NCBI GenBank assembly: GCA_030452125.1
Contig: JAKDMV010000013.1
Span: 1-39,428 of the forward strand
Origin: Micrococcaceae bacterium
Lineage (GTDB): Bacteria > Actinomycetota > Actinomycetes > Actinomycetales > Micrococcaceae
Direction of reading: 5' to 3'
DNA length: 39,428 nt
The notes below the pieces were generated by a model. That model ran no database searches, was not told where the DNA came from, and saw only the letters and a program-made list of their open reading frames with translations. The translations under genes and the position numbers were made by a program. Below, one piece after another: positions 23,653-32,317 of the stretch. Position 1 is the first letter of the stretch, and each line of letters begins with the position of its first letter.

Positions 23653-24456
23653 ATGGCCAGTCCCACACAGCACCCCGAGACGCACTACTCCGCCCAGCCG
23701 ACCGTGACCGCGCTCATCACCGGAGCCACCTCGGGACTCGGCGCCGAGTTCGCCCGGCAACTGGCGGCCCAGGGGTACTCCCTGGTCCTCGTGGCCCGTG
23801 ACCAGCAACGACTGGATGCCACCGCCGAGAGCCTCAGCGCCCGCTACGCCGTCCAGGTGCAGACGATCAGCGCCGACCTCGTCACCGAGGCCGGTGTCCA
23901 GCAGGTCGCCAACCGGCTGGCCGACTCCACCAATCCGGTGACCACCCTGGTGAACAATGCCGGATACGGAATGGCCGGGAACTTCGCCGACAACGACCTG
24001 GCCGAGGAGCTGGCCCATGTCGGCATCCACGTGCGCACCCCGTTGATCCTCTCCCACGCCGCCCTGCGGACCATGGCGAAGATCGGGGGCGGGCGGATCA
24101 TCAACGTCGCTTCCGTCGCCGCCTTCACTCCTCGCGGCACCTACTCGGCGTCCAAGGCGTTCCTGGTGAACTTCAGTCGGTGGGCCAATGTCTTCTACCA
24201 CGACCGCGGAATCTCGGTCACCGCCATCTGCCCCGGATTCGTGCACACCGAATTCCATGACCGGATGAAGATCGACAAGAAATCCATCCCCTCCTGGTCG
24301 TGGCTGGAACCCGAAGAGGTGGTGCGCAGCGGGCTGACGGACGCCATGGCCGGCCGTTCGGTGTCCATCCCCAGCACCAAGTACAAGATCATCACCTTCC
24401 TGGCACGGGTCGCCCCGGATGCCCTCGTGGCCCGTCTGGCCCAACGCGGCCGCTGA
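23653..24456 (+). CDS. short-chain dehydrogenase/reductase
   Basis: This 267-residue protein is a classical SDR: TGATSGLG (23-30), NNAGYG, the Ser of NVASVAAFTPRGT and YSASK (Tyr-x-x-x-Lys). It resembles the YqjQ/DltE-like and hydroxysteroid-type subgroup, with a C-terminal extension rich in hydrophobic residues. Substrate is unknown. The ATG is set by the promoter at 23618-23646; the in-frame ATG at 23569 would place the coding region upstream of that promoter and adds residues without family resemblance. An iron-box-like sequence lies about 110 bases upstream. It converges on the subtilase gene across a strong hairpin. Confidence 0.88.
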   Translation: MASPTQHPETHYSAQPTVTALITGATSGLGAEFARQLAAQGYSLVLVARDQQRLDATAESLSARYAVQVQTISADLVTEAGVQQVANRLADSTNPVTTLVNNAGYGMAGNFADNDLAEELAHVGIHVRTPLILSHAALRTMAKIGGGRIINVASVAAFTPRGTYSASKAFLVNFSRWANVFYHDRGISVTAICPGFVHTEFHDRMKIDKKSIPSWSWLEPEEVVRSGLTDAMAGRSVSIPSTKYKIITFLARVAPDALVARLAQRGR

Positions 24457-24487
24457 GCCGACACGTCACCACCGGTACGACGGCAAG

Positions 24488-24523
24488 CTGGCCGGGACAC
24501 CGTGATGACGGTGTCCCGGCCAG
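24488..24523. terminator. strong bidirectional terminator
   Basis: A perfect 16-bp stem (24488-24503 with 24508-24523) closes the 4-base loop GATG between the convergent SDR and subtilase genes. It lacks a clear U-tract but is by far the most stable intergenic hairpin outside the small RNA copies. Confidence 0.75.
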
Positions 24524-24546
24524 CGGATTGCAGGTCCTACCGTGGA

Positions 24547-26025
24547 TTAGTACCCGAGCGAATACAGGGTCTGCCCTGCATCGACCAGGCCGGCCCCACA
24601 GCCACCCGAGCAGCCGCCGGGCATGGCGCGCGTCCCCGCCTTGAGCGAGGATTCCACGGATGACGGGCTCATGTTGGGACTGTTGGCGCGCATCAGCGCC
24701 ACCACACCGGCAACATGCGGGGCAGCCATCGAGGTGCCCTGGAACTCGGCGTAGGCTTCACCGCGCGGGGTCGTCCGTCCGGAGTTGATCGTGGACAGGA
24801 TTCCCCCACCACGGCTTGAGGTGTCGCCACCGGGGGCGGTGACGTCCACGGACGAACCGTAGTTGGAGTAGAAGGCCCGCGAGCCGGACTTGTTGCTGGC
24901 CGCGACGGTGATCACGTTGTTGCAGTTCGCCGGCCGGGAGTTGGCGGCATTCTGCGATTCATTGCCGGCGGCCACCACGACGGACGTCCCCCGGGAAACG
25001 GCCGAGTTGATGGCGTTCTGGTAGGTGTAGCCGCAGGCTCCGCCACCACCGAGGGACATGTTGATCACATCAGCCGGGTTGGGGTTGGACGGAATGCCCG
25101 AGACGTTCCCACCCGAGGCCCAGACGATCGCGTCGGAGATATCCGAGAGCGAGCCACCGCATTTGGCCAGCACCCGCACCGGGACGATCTTGGAGGTGGG
25201 GGCGACCCCGGCGACTCCCTTGCCGTTGTTCGTCACCGCGGCGACGGTGCCGGCGACGTGCGTGCCGTGCCAGGAGGAGTTGCTGCCGTTGGCCGAACCA
25301 CATTCACCGGGGTTGACCCAGTCGCCCTCGTCGGCGGGGTTGGAGTCGCGGCCGTTTCCGTCGCGGGCCGCGGAGGCATTGGAGACGAAATCGTAGCCGG
25401 GCAGGATGTTCGCGTTCAGGTCGGAGTGGCTGGTGATGCCGGTATCCAGGACCGCGACCACGGCCCCGCTGCCGGTGGAGTAGTTCCACGCGGATGGCGT
25501 GCGCATGCCGTTGGACCCGTGGAAGTCCCACTGTTGCCCGTAGTGGGTGTCGTTGGGGGTCGCCGCGATCGTCATCATGGCATCCGGTTCAATGGAGTCG
25601 ATGGTCCCGGTCTTGGCCGCGTCGAGCATGAACTGCTTCGCCTCGGCGGTGGAGAGTTTCTCGTTCGTCTGCAACACGTGGCCGCCGGTGGCGGTGGGGC
25701 GCAGTTCCTTCACTGAGACGCCGGCTTCCTTGGCGGCGGGGCCCATGGAGTTCACGCGGGCCTGCTTCGTCGCGGAACTCGCCGAGTCCTTATAGGAGAC
25801 GATGAACTGGTCGTAGCTCGTCCCGGATTCCAGGGCGCCGGTCGCGGCCTGGGCGGTGTTCGCGTCGGCGGCGACCGCGACGGTGTTCGAGACCGTCGGC
25901 CCGGACGTCGGTGTCGCGGCGGTGGCCGGCAGGCCGGTCAGCCCGCCGATCAGCGAACAGGATCCTACGAACGCTGCCGTGGACAAGACCACTGCGCGGG
26001 TCAATCTGATGGGTTTCTTACCCAT
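24547..26025 (-). CDS. secreted subtilisin-like serine protease (S8)
   Basis: This is a 492-residue preproprotein. A Sec signal peptide occupies about residues 1-37 (cleavage near ATAA), a propeptide of the I9 inhibitor type follows (YDQFIVSYKDS to about 155), and then the catalytic domain with Asp194 (AVLDTG), His253 (HGTHVAGT), the oxyanion Asn355 (AAGNES) and Ser432 (GTSMAAPHVAG). Several Cys in the mature domain, including CSGGC near the end, may form disulphides. It is a kexin/alkaline-protease-like exported enzyme that digests external protein. ATG 26025 follows AAGGAG by seven bases. The promoter region upstream is unusually AT-rich. Confidence 0.93.
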   Translation of the reverse strand: MGKKPIRLTRAVVLSTAAFVGSCSLIGGLTGLPATAATPTSGPTVSNTVAVAADANTAQAATGALESGTSYDQFIVSYKDSASSATKQARVNSMGPAAKEAGVSVKELRPTATGGHVLQTNEKLSTAEAKQFMLDAAKTGTIDSIEPDAMMTIAATPNDTHYGQQWDFHGSNGMRTPSAWNYSTGSGAVVAVLDTGITSHSDLNANILPGYDFVSNASAARDGNGRDSNPADEGDWVNPGECGSANGSNSSWHGTHVAGTVAAVTNNGKGVAGVAPTSKIVPVRVLAKCGGSLSDISDAIVWASGGNVSGIPSNPNPADVINMSLGGGGACGYTYQNAINSAVSRGTSVVVAAGNESQNAANSRPANCNNVITVAASNKSGSRAFYSNYGSSVDVTAPGGDTSSRGGGILSTINSGRTTPRGEAYAEFQGTSMAAPHVAGVVALMRANSPNMSPSSVESSLKAGTRAMPGGCSGGCGAGLVDAGQTLYSLGY

Positions 26026-26129
26026 GTTGCACTCCTTGCTTCGTTTTTCTGTGGTGTGCCCGGCAGCTCGACCTTGAGCCGATCCGGGGCACGCTACGGA
26101 TGATAAGCACGAGTTGACCATATTTGAAA

Positions 26130-26200
26130 GTCTTGTTTGAAAACTGATAATTAGATATTCAAATGGAGTGTTTACAGTTCACAAATATTGTGATTGTCAA
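26130..26200 (-). promoter_or_regulatory. AT-rich promoter region of subtilase gene
   Basis: On the minus strand TTGACA (26200-26195) is a perfect -35 box. A 15-base palindrome, TCACAA-ATA-TTGTGA (26179-26193), lies just downstream, where it would cover the spacer. The following 60 bases are about 70 percent A+T with repeated TTTGAAA/TTCAAA words. The region suggests tight regulation by an unknown protein. The exact -10 (around GTAAAC) is uncertain. Confidence 0.5.
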
Positions 26201-26289
26201 AGATCCGTCCACCGCTGAGCCTGCCGCGGCATCATCGCGATGCCGGGCCGGGGCCCTTGTTTACGCAAGTGCGGGAGAAACCCTACCGG

Positions 26290-27045
26290 TCAGTAGTAGA
26301 CGGCCAGCGGGCCGCGGGGCCCCTCGATGACTTCCACGGGGGTGTCGAAGACCCTGCTGAGCACGGCGTTGGTCATGATCTGCTCCGGGGGCCCGAAGTC
26401 GACGACCTGCCCGTCCTTCACGGCGCAGATGTGGTCGGCATAGTGTCCGGCGAAGTTGATGTCGTGGATGACCACCACGATGGTCCTGCCCAGTTCCCGG
26501 GCGGCACGGTGCAGATGTTGCATCATCTGCACCGAATGCCGCATGTCCAGGTTGTTCAGCGGTTCGTCGAGCAGGACGTATTCGGTGTCCTGGGCCAGCA
26601 CCATCGCCACGTAGGCGCGCTGCCGCTGGCCGCCGGAGAGCTGGTCGAGGTAGCGGCCCTCCAGTTCGCGCAGATTCAGGAAGTCGATGGCCTGGGAGAC
26701 GACCTGCTCATCGACCACCGTCAGCCGGCCCCGCGAATGCGGGAACCTGCCGAAGCCGACCAGTTGGCGCACGGTCAACCGGGTAGTGAAATGGTTCTCC
26801 TGCCGCAGGATCGATACGATCCGGGCCAGGTCCTTCGAGGCCGAGGTGGAAACGTCGTAGCCGGCGATTTCGATGGCCCCCGCATCCAGGCCGAGCAGGC
26901 GCCCGATCATCGTCAACAGCGTCGATTTGCCGGCACCGTTGGGGCCGACCAGGGCGGTGATGCCCCCGACGGGGATCTCGAAGCTGACCGGCCCGATCTC
27001 GGTGCCGTTGCCATAGCTCTTGCGGACGTCGTTCAGCGTGATCAC
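26290..27045 (-). CDS. ferric-siderophore ABC transporter ATPase (YclP-like)
   Basis: This 251-residue ATPase is complete: Walker A GPNGAGKST, RQENHF Q-loop region with LTVRQLVGFGRFPHSRGRLT, signature LSGGQRQR, Walker B YVLLDEPLNNLD and the IHD H-loop. The RQENHFTTRLTVRQLV and LDEPLNNLDM patterns are those of the YclP/FatE group that powers uptake of catecholate or petrobactin-type siderophores. GTG 27045 overlaps the stop of the upstream permease (GTGA), so the two are coupled. It is the last gene of a four-gene operon: binding protein, two permeases, ATPase. Confidence 0.92.
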   Translation of the reverse strand: MITLNDVRKSYGNGTEIGPVSFEIPVGGITALVGPNGAGKSTLLTMIGRLLGLDAGAIEIAGYDVSTSASKDLARIVSILRQENHFTTRLTVRQLVGFGRFPHSRGRLTVVDEQVVSQAIDFLNLRELEGRYLDQLSGGQRQRAYVAMVLAQDTEYVLLDEPLNNLDMRHSVQMMQHLHRAARELGRTIVVVIHDINFAGHYADHICAVKDGQVVDFGPPEQIMTNAVLSRVFDTPVEVIEGPRGPLAVYY

Positions 27046-28109
27046 AGCCGACCCTTTCGCAGGATGAAATACAGGAAGAGCGAGCCGCCGATGACTTCGA
27101 TGATGATCGAGACGACCCCCTCGGCGTAGAAGAGGTTCTTCATGATGAAGTAGGCCCCGGACAAGGTCACGAACCCGATGAGCGCGGCCACCGGGAAGAC
27201 CAGGCGGTGGTCGTGCGTATCGGCGATCTGGTACGCCAGGGTGGCCACGAGGAAACCCAGGAACGTCATCGGGCCCACCAGGGCGGTGGAGGTGGCCATC
27301 AGCAGGGAGACCAGGAACAGGGTCCGCATGACCATGCGCCGGTGGTCCAGCCCCAGGTTCATCGTGGTGTCCCGGCCCAGGGCGACGACGTCCAGGTTCC
27401 GCGAGTTCGCCCACAACAGCACCCCGGCGACCAGGCACAGCGGGATCGCCACCGGAAGGTACCCGGCGTCGGCGTTGGAGATCGACCCGAACAGCCGGGC
27501 GGTGAGGACATCGAATTCGCTCGGCGAGAGCAGACGCTGCATGAACGTGGACACCGACGCCAGTCCGCCGCCGATGATGATGCCGATCAGCAGCATGACC
27601 TGGATGTTCGCGTATTTCCCCGAGAGAAGCCAGCCGTAGAGCGCCAGCGAGAGCCCCACCATGACCACCACCTGCAGCACGAATTGCGGCAGCCCCTGGA
27701 CCGCGGTCACCCCGGCGGCCCCCAGGAAGAACACCGCAGCGGTCTGGACCGCCACATACAGCGATTCGAAACCCATGATCGACGGGGTGATGATGCGGTT
27801 GTTCGTCACGGTCTGGAAACTGACGGTCGCCATGGCCTGGCAGCAGGCGACGACGAGCATGACCACCACGCTCGTGCCGCGCAGTTCGGCGATCCGCCAA
27901 TAACCAGACGAACCCGCGGGCATGGGGTTGTCCCAGATCAGCAGTCCGCCGCCGAAGCCCACGGCCAGGAGGGACAGCACGGTGACCACGATCAGGTACC
28001 GCCGGCGCGCCCGTCGGGTGGGAAAGGCGGAGGAGTTGCGCGGGGGCCCCTCGGGGCCCCGGCGCCGGGGGGAGGCAGCCAGCCGTGGAGGGGAAGCGGT
28101 ATCAGCCAT
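27042..28109 (-). CDS. ferric-siderophore ABC permease (YclO-like)
   Basis: This 355-residue protein is of the FecCD/BtuC family with about nine transmembrane helices. The family landmarks ATVSFQTVTNNRIITPSIMGFESLYV and ALVGPMTFLGFLVATLAYQI (the latter near the coupling helix and Gly-rich loop) are seen. The N-terminal 40 residues are polar and Arg-rich and likely cytoplasmic. It pairs with the other permease (overlap 8 bases) to form the membrane channel of the siderophore importer. Sequence pattern agrees with YclO-type subunits. Confidence 0.9.
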   Translation of the reverse strand: MADTASPPRLAASPRRRGPEGPPRNSSAFPTRRARRRYLIVVTVLSLLAVGFGGGLLIWDNPMPAGSSGYWRIAELRGTSVVVMLVVACCQAMATVSFQTVTNNRIITPSIMGFESLYVAVQTAAVFFLGAAGVTAVQGLPQFVLQVVVMVGLSLALYGWLLSGKYANIQVMLLIGIIIGGGLASVSTFMQRLLSPSEFDVLTARLFGSISNADAGYLPVAIPLCLVAGVLLWANSRNLDVVALGRDTTMNLGLDHRRMVMRTLFLVSLLMATSTALVGPMTFLGFLVATLAYQIADTHDHRLVFPVAALIGFVTLSGAYFIMKNLFYAEGVVSIIIEVIGGSLFLYFILRKGRL

Positions 28110-29088
28110 GTCGACGCTGCCTCAACAGGAGGCCGATGAAGACCACTGCCCCCACGATCCCCAGGATCAACGACACGGGAACTTCGAAGGGCATGATGAT
28201 CGTGCGTCCGATCAGATCGCAGACGGTGACGATGCCGATGCCCAGCAGGCAGACCCACGGCAGGTTCCCGCGCAGGTCGTCCCCGCGGAACATGGAGACG
28301 ATATTGGGCACGATGAGCCCGAGGAACGGCAGGTTTCCGACCACGACGGTCACGATGCCGGTGGCCACGGCGATCAGTCCGGTGCCCAGCAGGATGATCC
28401 GGTTGTAGTCCAGCCCGACGTTGGTGGCGACCTCTTCGCCGAGCCCAGCCACCGTGAAGCGGTCGGCCACCCAGAAGACGGCGGCCCCGACCAGGGCCAC
28501 GATCCACAGCACCTCGTATTGTCCGCGCAGCACCGAGGTGAAGCTGCCGGCGAACCAGATGCCCAGGCTCTGGAGCATGTCGGTCTGCAACGCGATGAAC
28601 GTGGATATGGCTCCGACGACGGCGCCGAGCATGATCCCCACGATGGGCACCGTCAAGGAGGCCTTGAGCGAAACCCTGCGCAGGAAGAGGAAGAACACCA
28701 TCGTTCCGATGAAGGCGGCCACGATGGCCCCGATCATCTTGGCCATGATGCCTGCTCCGGGAGCGAGGATCATCACCGTCAGCAGGCCCAGTCCCGCCCA
28801 TTCGGTGGTCCCGGTGGTCGTGGGCTCGACGAACCTGTTCTGGGTCAGCAGCTGCATCACCAGCCCCGACATCGCCATCGCGGCCCCGGAGAGCACCAGG
28901 GCCATGGTGCGCGGGATGCGCGTGATGGCGAACATCCTCCCCCCGTCCTCGGCCCCGAAGATGTCATAGACCCCGGTCAGCAGGGAGAACCCGAGCAGGG
29001 CGACGACGACGGCGACGCCGACCAGAAGGGAAGGCTCGAAGAGCCGGCCTTTCCGGCCGACGCCGCGTCCGGTGGTGCTGGTGGTCAT
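28102..29088 (-). CDS. ferric-siderophore ABC permease (YclN-like)
   Basis: This 328-residue FecCD-type permease has the landmarks ITRIPRTMALVLSGAAMAMSGLVMQLLTQNRFVEPTTTGTTE (start of the family's core; GAAMAMSGLVMQ is the key block), AGLGEEVATNVGLDYN and NLPFLGLIVPNIV. The PTTTGTTEWAGLG segment is the form found in YclN-type proteins. The ATG is preceded by only 15 bases after the binding-protein stop and no Shine-Dalgarno, so translation is probably coupled. Together with its neighbours it forms the importer. Confidence 0.9.
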   Translation of the reverse strand: MTTSTTGRGVGRKGRLFEPSLLVGVAVVVALLGFSLLTGVYDIFGAEDGGRMFAITRIPRTMALVLSGAAMAMSGLVMQLLTQNRFVEPTTTGTTEWAGLGLLTVMILAPGAGIMAKMIGAIVAAFIGTMVFFLFLRRVSLKASLTVPIVGIMLGAVVGAISTFIALQTDMLQSLGIWFAGSFTSVLRGQYEVLWIVALVGAAVFWVADRFTVAGLGEEVATNVGLDYNRIILLGTGLIAVATGIVTVVVGNLPFLGLIVPNIVSMFRGDDLRGNLPWVCLLGIGIVTVCDLIGRTIIMPFEVPVSLILGIVGAVVFIGLLLRQRRHG

Positions 29089-29103
29089 GGGTGCGCGCCG
29101 CGG

Positions 29104-30078
29104 CTAGCCCTCGAGGGCGTCGGCGAAGGTGTTGAGGAACTCGGTATAGGTCTGGATCCCCTCGTTGGTGTAGGTGTCGGCCGGCATGTAGATGACGTTG
29201 CCATCCTTGACCGCGGTGACGTTGCCCAGTGCGTCCGAAGAGGTCAGCAGTTCGTTGGCCGGCTGGTAGTCGGCATCGTCGGCGGCGATCGCCGCATCGC
29301 GGTCCATGGCCAGGATCCAATCCGGATTGGAGTCGGCGATCGCCTCCACGGAGATGTCGTCCCCCTGGTGGTCGTCGCTGGCGTCGTCGACTTCCAGTGC
29401 CGGGGTCAGGTCCAGCATGTCGAAGACCGGCCCGAGGGTGCGTCCGTTGGAGGGCGCCGAGTAGCCGATGTCCCCGCCCGAGGTGATGACCGCCATGACC
29501 TCGTCGCTGTCGTCGTAGGCGGCCTTTGCCCGCTCGATGGCGGCGTCGAAGTCGTCGTTGATCTTTTGTGCCTCGTCCTGCTTGCCGAAGACCTCGCCGA
29601 GCACCTCGGTCTGGCGTTTGAGCTCGGCGTCGAAGGGTTCGTCCTCGCGGGGGTCCAGTTCGAGGATGGTGGCATCGGGGACGAGCGAGGCGAAGTCCTC
29701 GTGGTACTGGGCGAAGCGCTGGCCATTGACGATCAGATCGGGTTCCGCGGCCACGACGGCTTCCAGATCCGGTTCGCGGTGGTTGCCCAGATCCACGATG
29801 GAGTCATCCTTCGTGTAGTCGATGGTTTCCGGCATCAGGGCCACGGCCCCGGCGGTCAGTTCCACGCCCCAGTCCGAGAGGGTCTCGAACGTCCGGTTGT
29901 CGGTGGCGACCACCGAGGACGGCGGATTAGGCACCGTCTGCGTTCCGTTGTTGTCTTCAACGCTCACGGTGCTGGCGTCGGAAGCCGTCGATGAGGCGTC
30001 GGAGGATCCGCCGCAGGCGGTCAGAGCGAGGGCCGAAGCGCCCAGTAGCGCTCCCAGGCGCAGTTTCAGGGAGGACAT
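29104..30078 (-). CDS. siderophore-binding lipoprotein (YclQ-like)
   Basis: This 324-residue protein has a lipoprotein signal peptide with lipobox ALTAC (Cys22) followed by a Ser-rich linker and the two-lobed periplasmic-binding-protein type III fold. The pattern DLGNHREPDLEAVVAAEPDLIV, VFGKQDEAQKI, and the final GNVIYMPADTYTNEGIQTY corresponds to YclQ/FatB-type catecholate and petrobactin binders. It captures ferric siderophore outside the membrane and delivers it to the YclNO-like permease. The ATG follows AAGGAA by five bases. A candidate iron box lies 52 bases upstream. Confidence 0.9.
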   Translation of the reverse strand: MSSLKLRLGALLGASALALTACGGSSDASSTASDASTVSVEDNNGTQTVPNPPSSVVATDNRTFETLSDWGVELTAGAVALMPETIDYTKDDSIVDLGNHREPDLEAVVAAEPDLIVNGQRFAQYHEDFASLVPDATILELDPREDEPFDAELKRQTEVLGEVFGKQDEAQKINDDFDAAIERAKAAYDDSDEVMAVITSGGDIGYSAPSNGRTLGPVFDMLDLTPALEVDDASDDHQGDDISVEAIADSNPDWILAMDRDAAIAADDADYQPANELLTSSDALGNVTAVKDGNVIYMPADTYTNEGIQTYTEFLNTFADALEG

Positions 30079-30129
30079 ATGTTCCTTCGTATGAGGCGGC
30101 CCGTGCGGGCCGTTGAATGGGACTTCGGT

Positions 30130-30148
30130 CCAACTTAGCCCACCCTGA
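30130..30148 (-). promoter_or_regulatory. weak candidate DtxR/IdeR box upstream of siderophore operon
   Basis: On the minus strand TCAGGGTGGGCTAAGTTGG agrees with the iron-box consensus at 12 of 19 positions, including the GGCTAA core. It lies just downstream of a possible -10 (TTATCT). The operon would be expected to be iron-repressed. The match is imperfect and the call is tentative. Confidence 0.35.
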
Positions 30149-30236
30149 GTAGATAACGCACATTGAGCCTGATGTTATTCTCGTCACCTTTTCCGGGTTG
30201 CCGGGCTCCGTGTTTCCGGGTAATACGCGGGCCCGT

Positions 30237-31553
30237 TCAGGAACTGTGTAAAACCAGTCGTGCGCCGGCCAATGCCACGGAGGCCCGGACCGCCACCACC
30301 CCGGCGGCCAGGGTCCCCACCACGACGAGGATCGTCAGCGGGGACAGGACCAGGGCGACGCCGACCAGGGGCAGCAGCAGGATCCCTGCGATCAGGGCCG
30401 ACCCCAGGCACACCCACAGCAACGGCCCCATCACCGCACGGACCCGGGCCCGGTCCATCGTGGCGGCATCCATTCCCAGCCGGCCCAGGTTCACATAGAG
30501 CTCCCGGCGGTCCAGCGTCTGGGCGCACTGGTTGATCACCGCCGAGCAGCAGACGCCGATGAAGGAGACCAGGACCGTCACCACCACCCCCGTCAAGATG
30601 TCCTGGGCCAGGGCCCGGTCCCCGGCCGCGGACTCCTCGGTGACCGAGGCCTTCATCAACGCGGCCCCGGACCCACCCAGCACGGCCACGAAACTGGTCA
30701 TGGCCACGGCCGAGACCTGCCGCCACGCCGCCGCCGGGGATTCGAGGATCATGCGCGCGGCCAGCAGTCGTTCGGGGGTTTGTGCCCGTGTGAGCGAATG
30801 TCCGGCCAGCAGCCGCACCGCCCAGGGGCCCACGATGTTCAGCACCGCCAGCACGGCGGCGAAGGCCCCGATCAGCACCGCGATCATGAGCGCGAAATCC
30901 CGGAATGCCGAGAGGAACTGCAGGGCCGTGAACGCCGTGACGATGACGACTCCGGCGATCAGCGCCCGGATCCACCGTGCGCCCGGTGCTGCCGCGCGGG
31001 TCCGCACACCCAGCGGGGAGACATTCAACCGGCGCAACCCGACCACCGCGGAGACCACCCCCACGGCGACGACGGCCAGCGCCAGCAGGGCGATGGCACC
31101 GACCGGCATGAACATCGCCGCGCCGATCGCCTGCCCCCGGAAATGCAGCAGCCCCACCAGCGGGGCCCCGAGCAGGTACAACACCACCCCGCTCAGGACC
31201 CCGGCGAGCGCGACGGCAGCGGATTCGATGACCGTGACCGCGGCGGCGAGCGCGGGGGTGCCGCCCAGGAGGCGGACGGTGGCCAGCCGCTGGTCGTGGG
31301 AGCGGGCCGATAGGCGCGCCGCCGCAGCACCCAGGACCGCCAACGGCACCACCAACAAGGCGACGGCGAGACCGGCCAGCACCAGATAAAGCCCACTGAG
31401 TTCGTCCTGCACGGCGGTGAAGGACCATCCCCCGGCCGCCACGAGCATCAGCAGGGCCGCGGTCAGGGCGTAGGCGGAGGCGGTGAGCAGCTGGGGTCCC
31501 AACCGTCCGCGGACCGGCCGGCCCAGCAACCACGCCAGGGAGAAGGCCTTCAT
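30237..31553 (-). CDS. FtsX-like ABC permease (MacB type)
   Basis: This 438-residue protein has eight or so transmembrane helices arranged as two sets, each with an FtsX-like region (for instance HDQRLATVRLLGGTPALAAAVTVIE and RRELYVNLGRLGMD, the conserved cytoplasmic loops after the first helix of each half). Such permeases pair with the ATPase immediately upstream to export peptides, lipoproteins or antimicrobials, or to form a sensory transporter. The ATG overlaps the ATPase stop (ATGA). Substrate unknown. No two-component genes lie nearby, making a BceAB-type sensing role less likely. Confidence 0.85.
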   Translation of the reverse strand: MKAFSLAWLLGRPVRGRLGPQLLTASAYALTAALLMLVAAGGWSFTAVQDELSGLYLVLAGLAVALLVVPLAVLGAAAARLSARSHDQRLATVRLLGGTPALAAAVTVIESAAVALAGVLSGVVLYLLGAPLVGLLHFRGQAIGAAMFMPVGAIALLALAVVAVGVVSAVVGLRRLNVSPLGVRTRAAAPGARWIRALIAGVVIVTAFTALQFLSAFRDFALMIAVLIGAFAAVLAVLNIVGPWAVRLLAGHSLTRAQTPERLLAARMILESPAAAWRQVSAVAMTSFVAVLGGSGAALMKASVTEESAAGDRALAQDILTGVVVTVLVSFIGVCCSAVINQCAQTLDRRELYVNLGRLGMDAATMDRARVRAVMGPLLWVCLGSALIAGILLLPLVGVALVLSPLTILVVVGTLAAGVVAVRASVALAGARLVLHSS

Positions 31554-32317
31554 GCCCGGGCCCCCGGACGGGCCGCGGAGGCATCGGCGTCGTGCCGGAT
31601 CCTGCCGTCGAGCAGGTGGATGATGCGGTGGCAGCGCGAGGCCACCTCCTGGTCGTGGGTGACCATGACCAGGGTGTTCCCGCGGCCGATGGTGGCCTGG
31701 AGCAGGATCTCGAGGACCTCTGAGGAGGTGGCGGAGTCCAGGGCGCCGGTCGGCTCGTCGGCGAAGGTGACCGTGGCCCCGGTGATCTGGGACCGGGCGA
31801 TGGCCACCCGTTGGGCCTGTCCCCCGGAGAGCTGGCCGATCCGACGTTCCTCCAGGCCCGCCAGCCCCAGTGCCTGAAGCCATTCGGCGGCATGGGGCAC
31901 CGCGGTCGACCGGGGGATGCCGGTGATCATCAGGGCCATCGCGACGTTCTCGACGGCGGTGAGTTCGGGGATGAGCAATCCCGATTGGAAGACGAACCCG
32001 AAGCTCTGCCGACGCAACCGGGAGCGGGCCCCTTCACCCAGCGCGGTGATGTCCACGGCGCCGGAGGCCCCTGCCGGATCACGGAAGTGCACGGAGCCGA
32101 TATCGGGGGCCTCAATGCCGGCCAGGGTGTGGAGCAGCGTCGATTTCCCGGAGCCGGAGGGCCCCATGATGGCCACGGACTCCCCCCGCCGCAGCTCCAG
32201 GTCCAGGCCACCCAATGCGTCGGTGGCGCCGAAGGCCTTCTTCAGGTTGATGGCGGAGAGGACGCCGGGGGCGGATCGGAGCGCCTCGTCCTCGGGGGTC
32301 GGTGTGTTTTCAGGCAT
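31550..32317 (-). CDS. ABC transporter ATPase (MacB/LolD type)
   Basis: This 255-residue ATPase has Walker A GPSGSGKST, the family's GFVFQ Q-loop, signature LSGGQAQR, Walker B TFADEPTGALD and the THD H-loop. The DEPTGALDS sequence is typical of the MacB/LolD/FtsE group. The ATG chosen (32317) has GGAG nine bases upstream; the N-terminal 30 residues are acidic and poorly conserved. It is translationally coupled to the permease that follows. The gene starts divergent from the AMIN-like gene, with 347 bases in between. Confidence 0.88.
   Translation of the reverse strand: MPENTPTPEDEALRSAPGVLSAINLKKAFGATDALGGLDLELRRGESVAIMGPSGSGKSTLLHTLAGIEAPDIGSVHFRDPAGASGAVDITALGEGARSRLRRQSFGFVFQSGLLIPELTAVENVAMALMITGIPRSTAVPHAAEWLQALGLAGLEERRIGQLSGGQAQRVAIARSQITGATVTFADEPTGALDSATSSEVLEILLQATIGRGNTLVMVTHDQEVASRCHRIIHLLDGRIRHDADASAARPGARA

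Noticed and set aside
23426-23668. 80-residue minus-strand frame across the orphan iron box
   Set aside because: No start signal and no recognisable domain; Cys-rich start is a by-product of the opposite strand. Kept only as a possibility in the iron-box finding.
27922-29994. 690-residue plus-strand open frame
   Set aside because: Antisense to the siderophore permease and binding-protein genes; no domain pattern.
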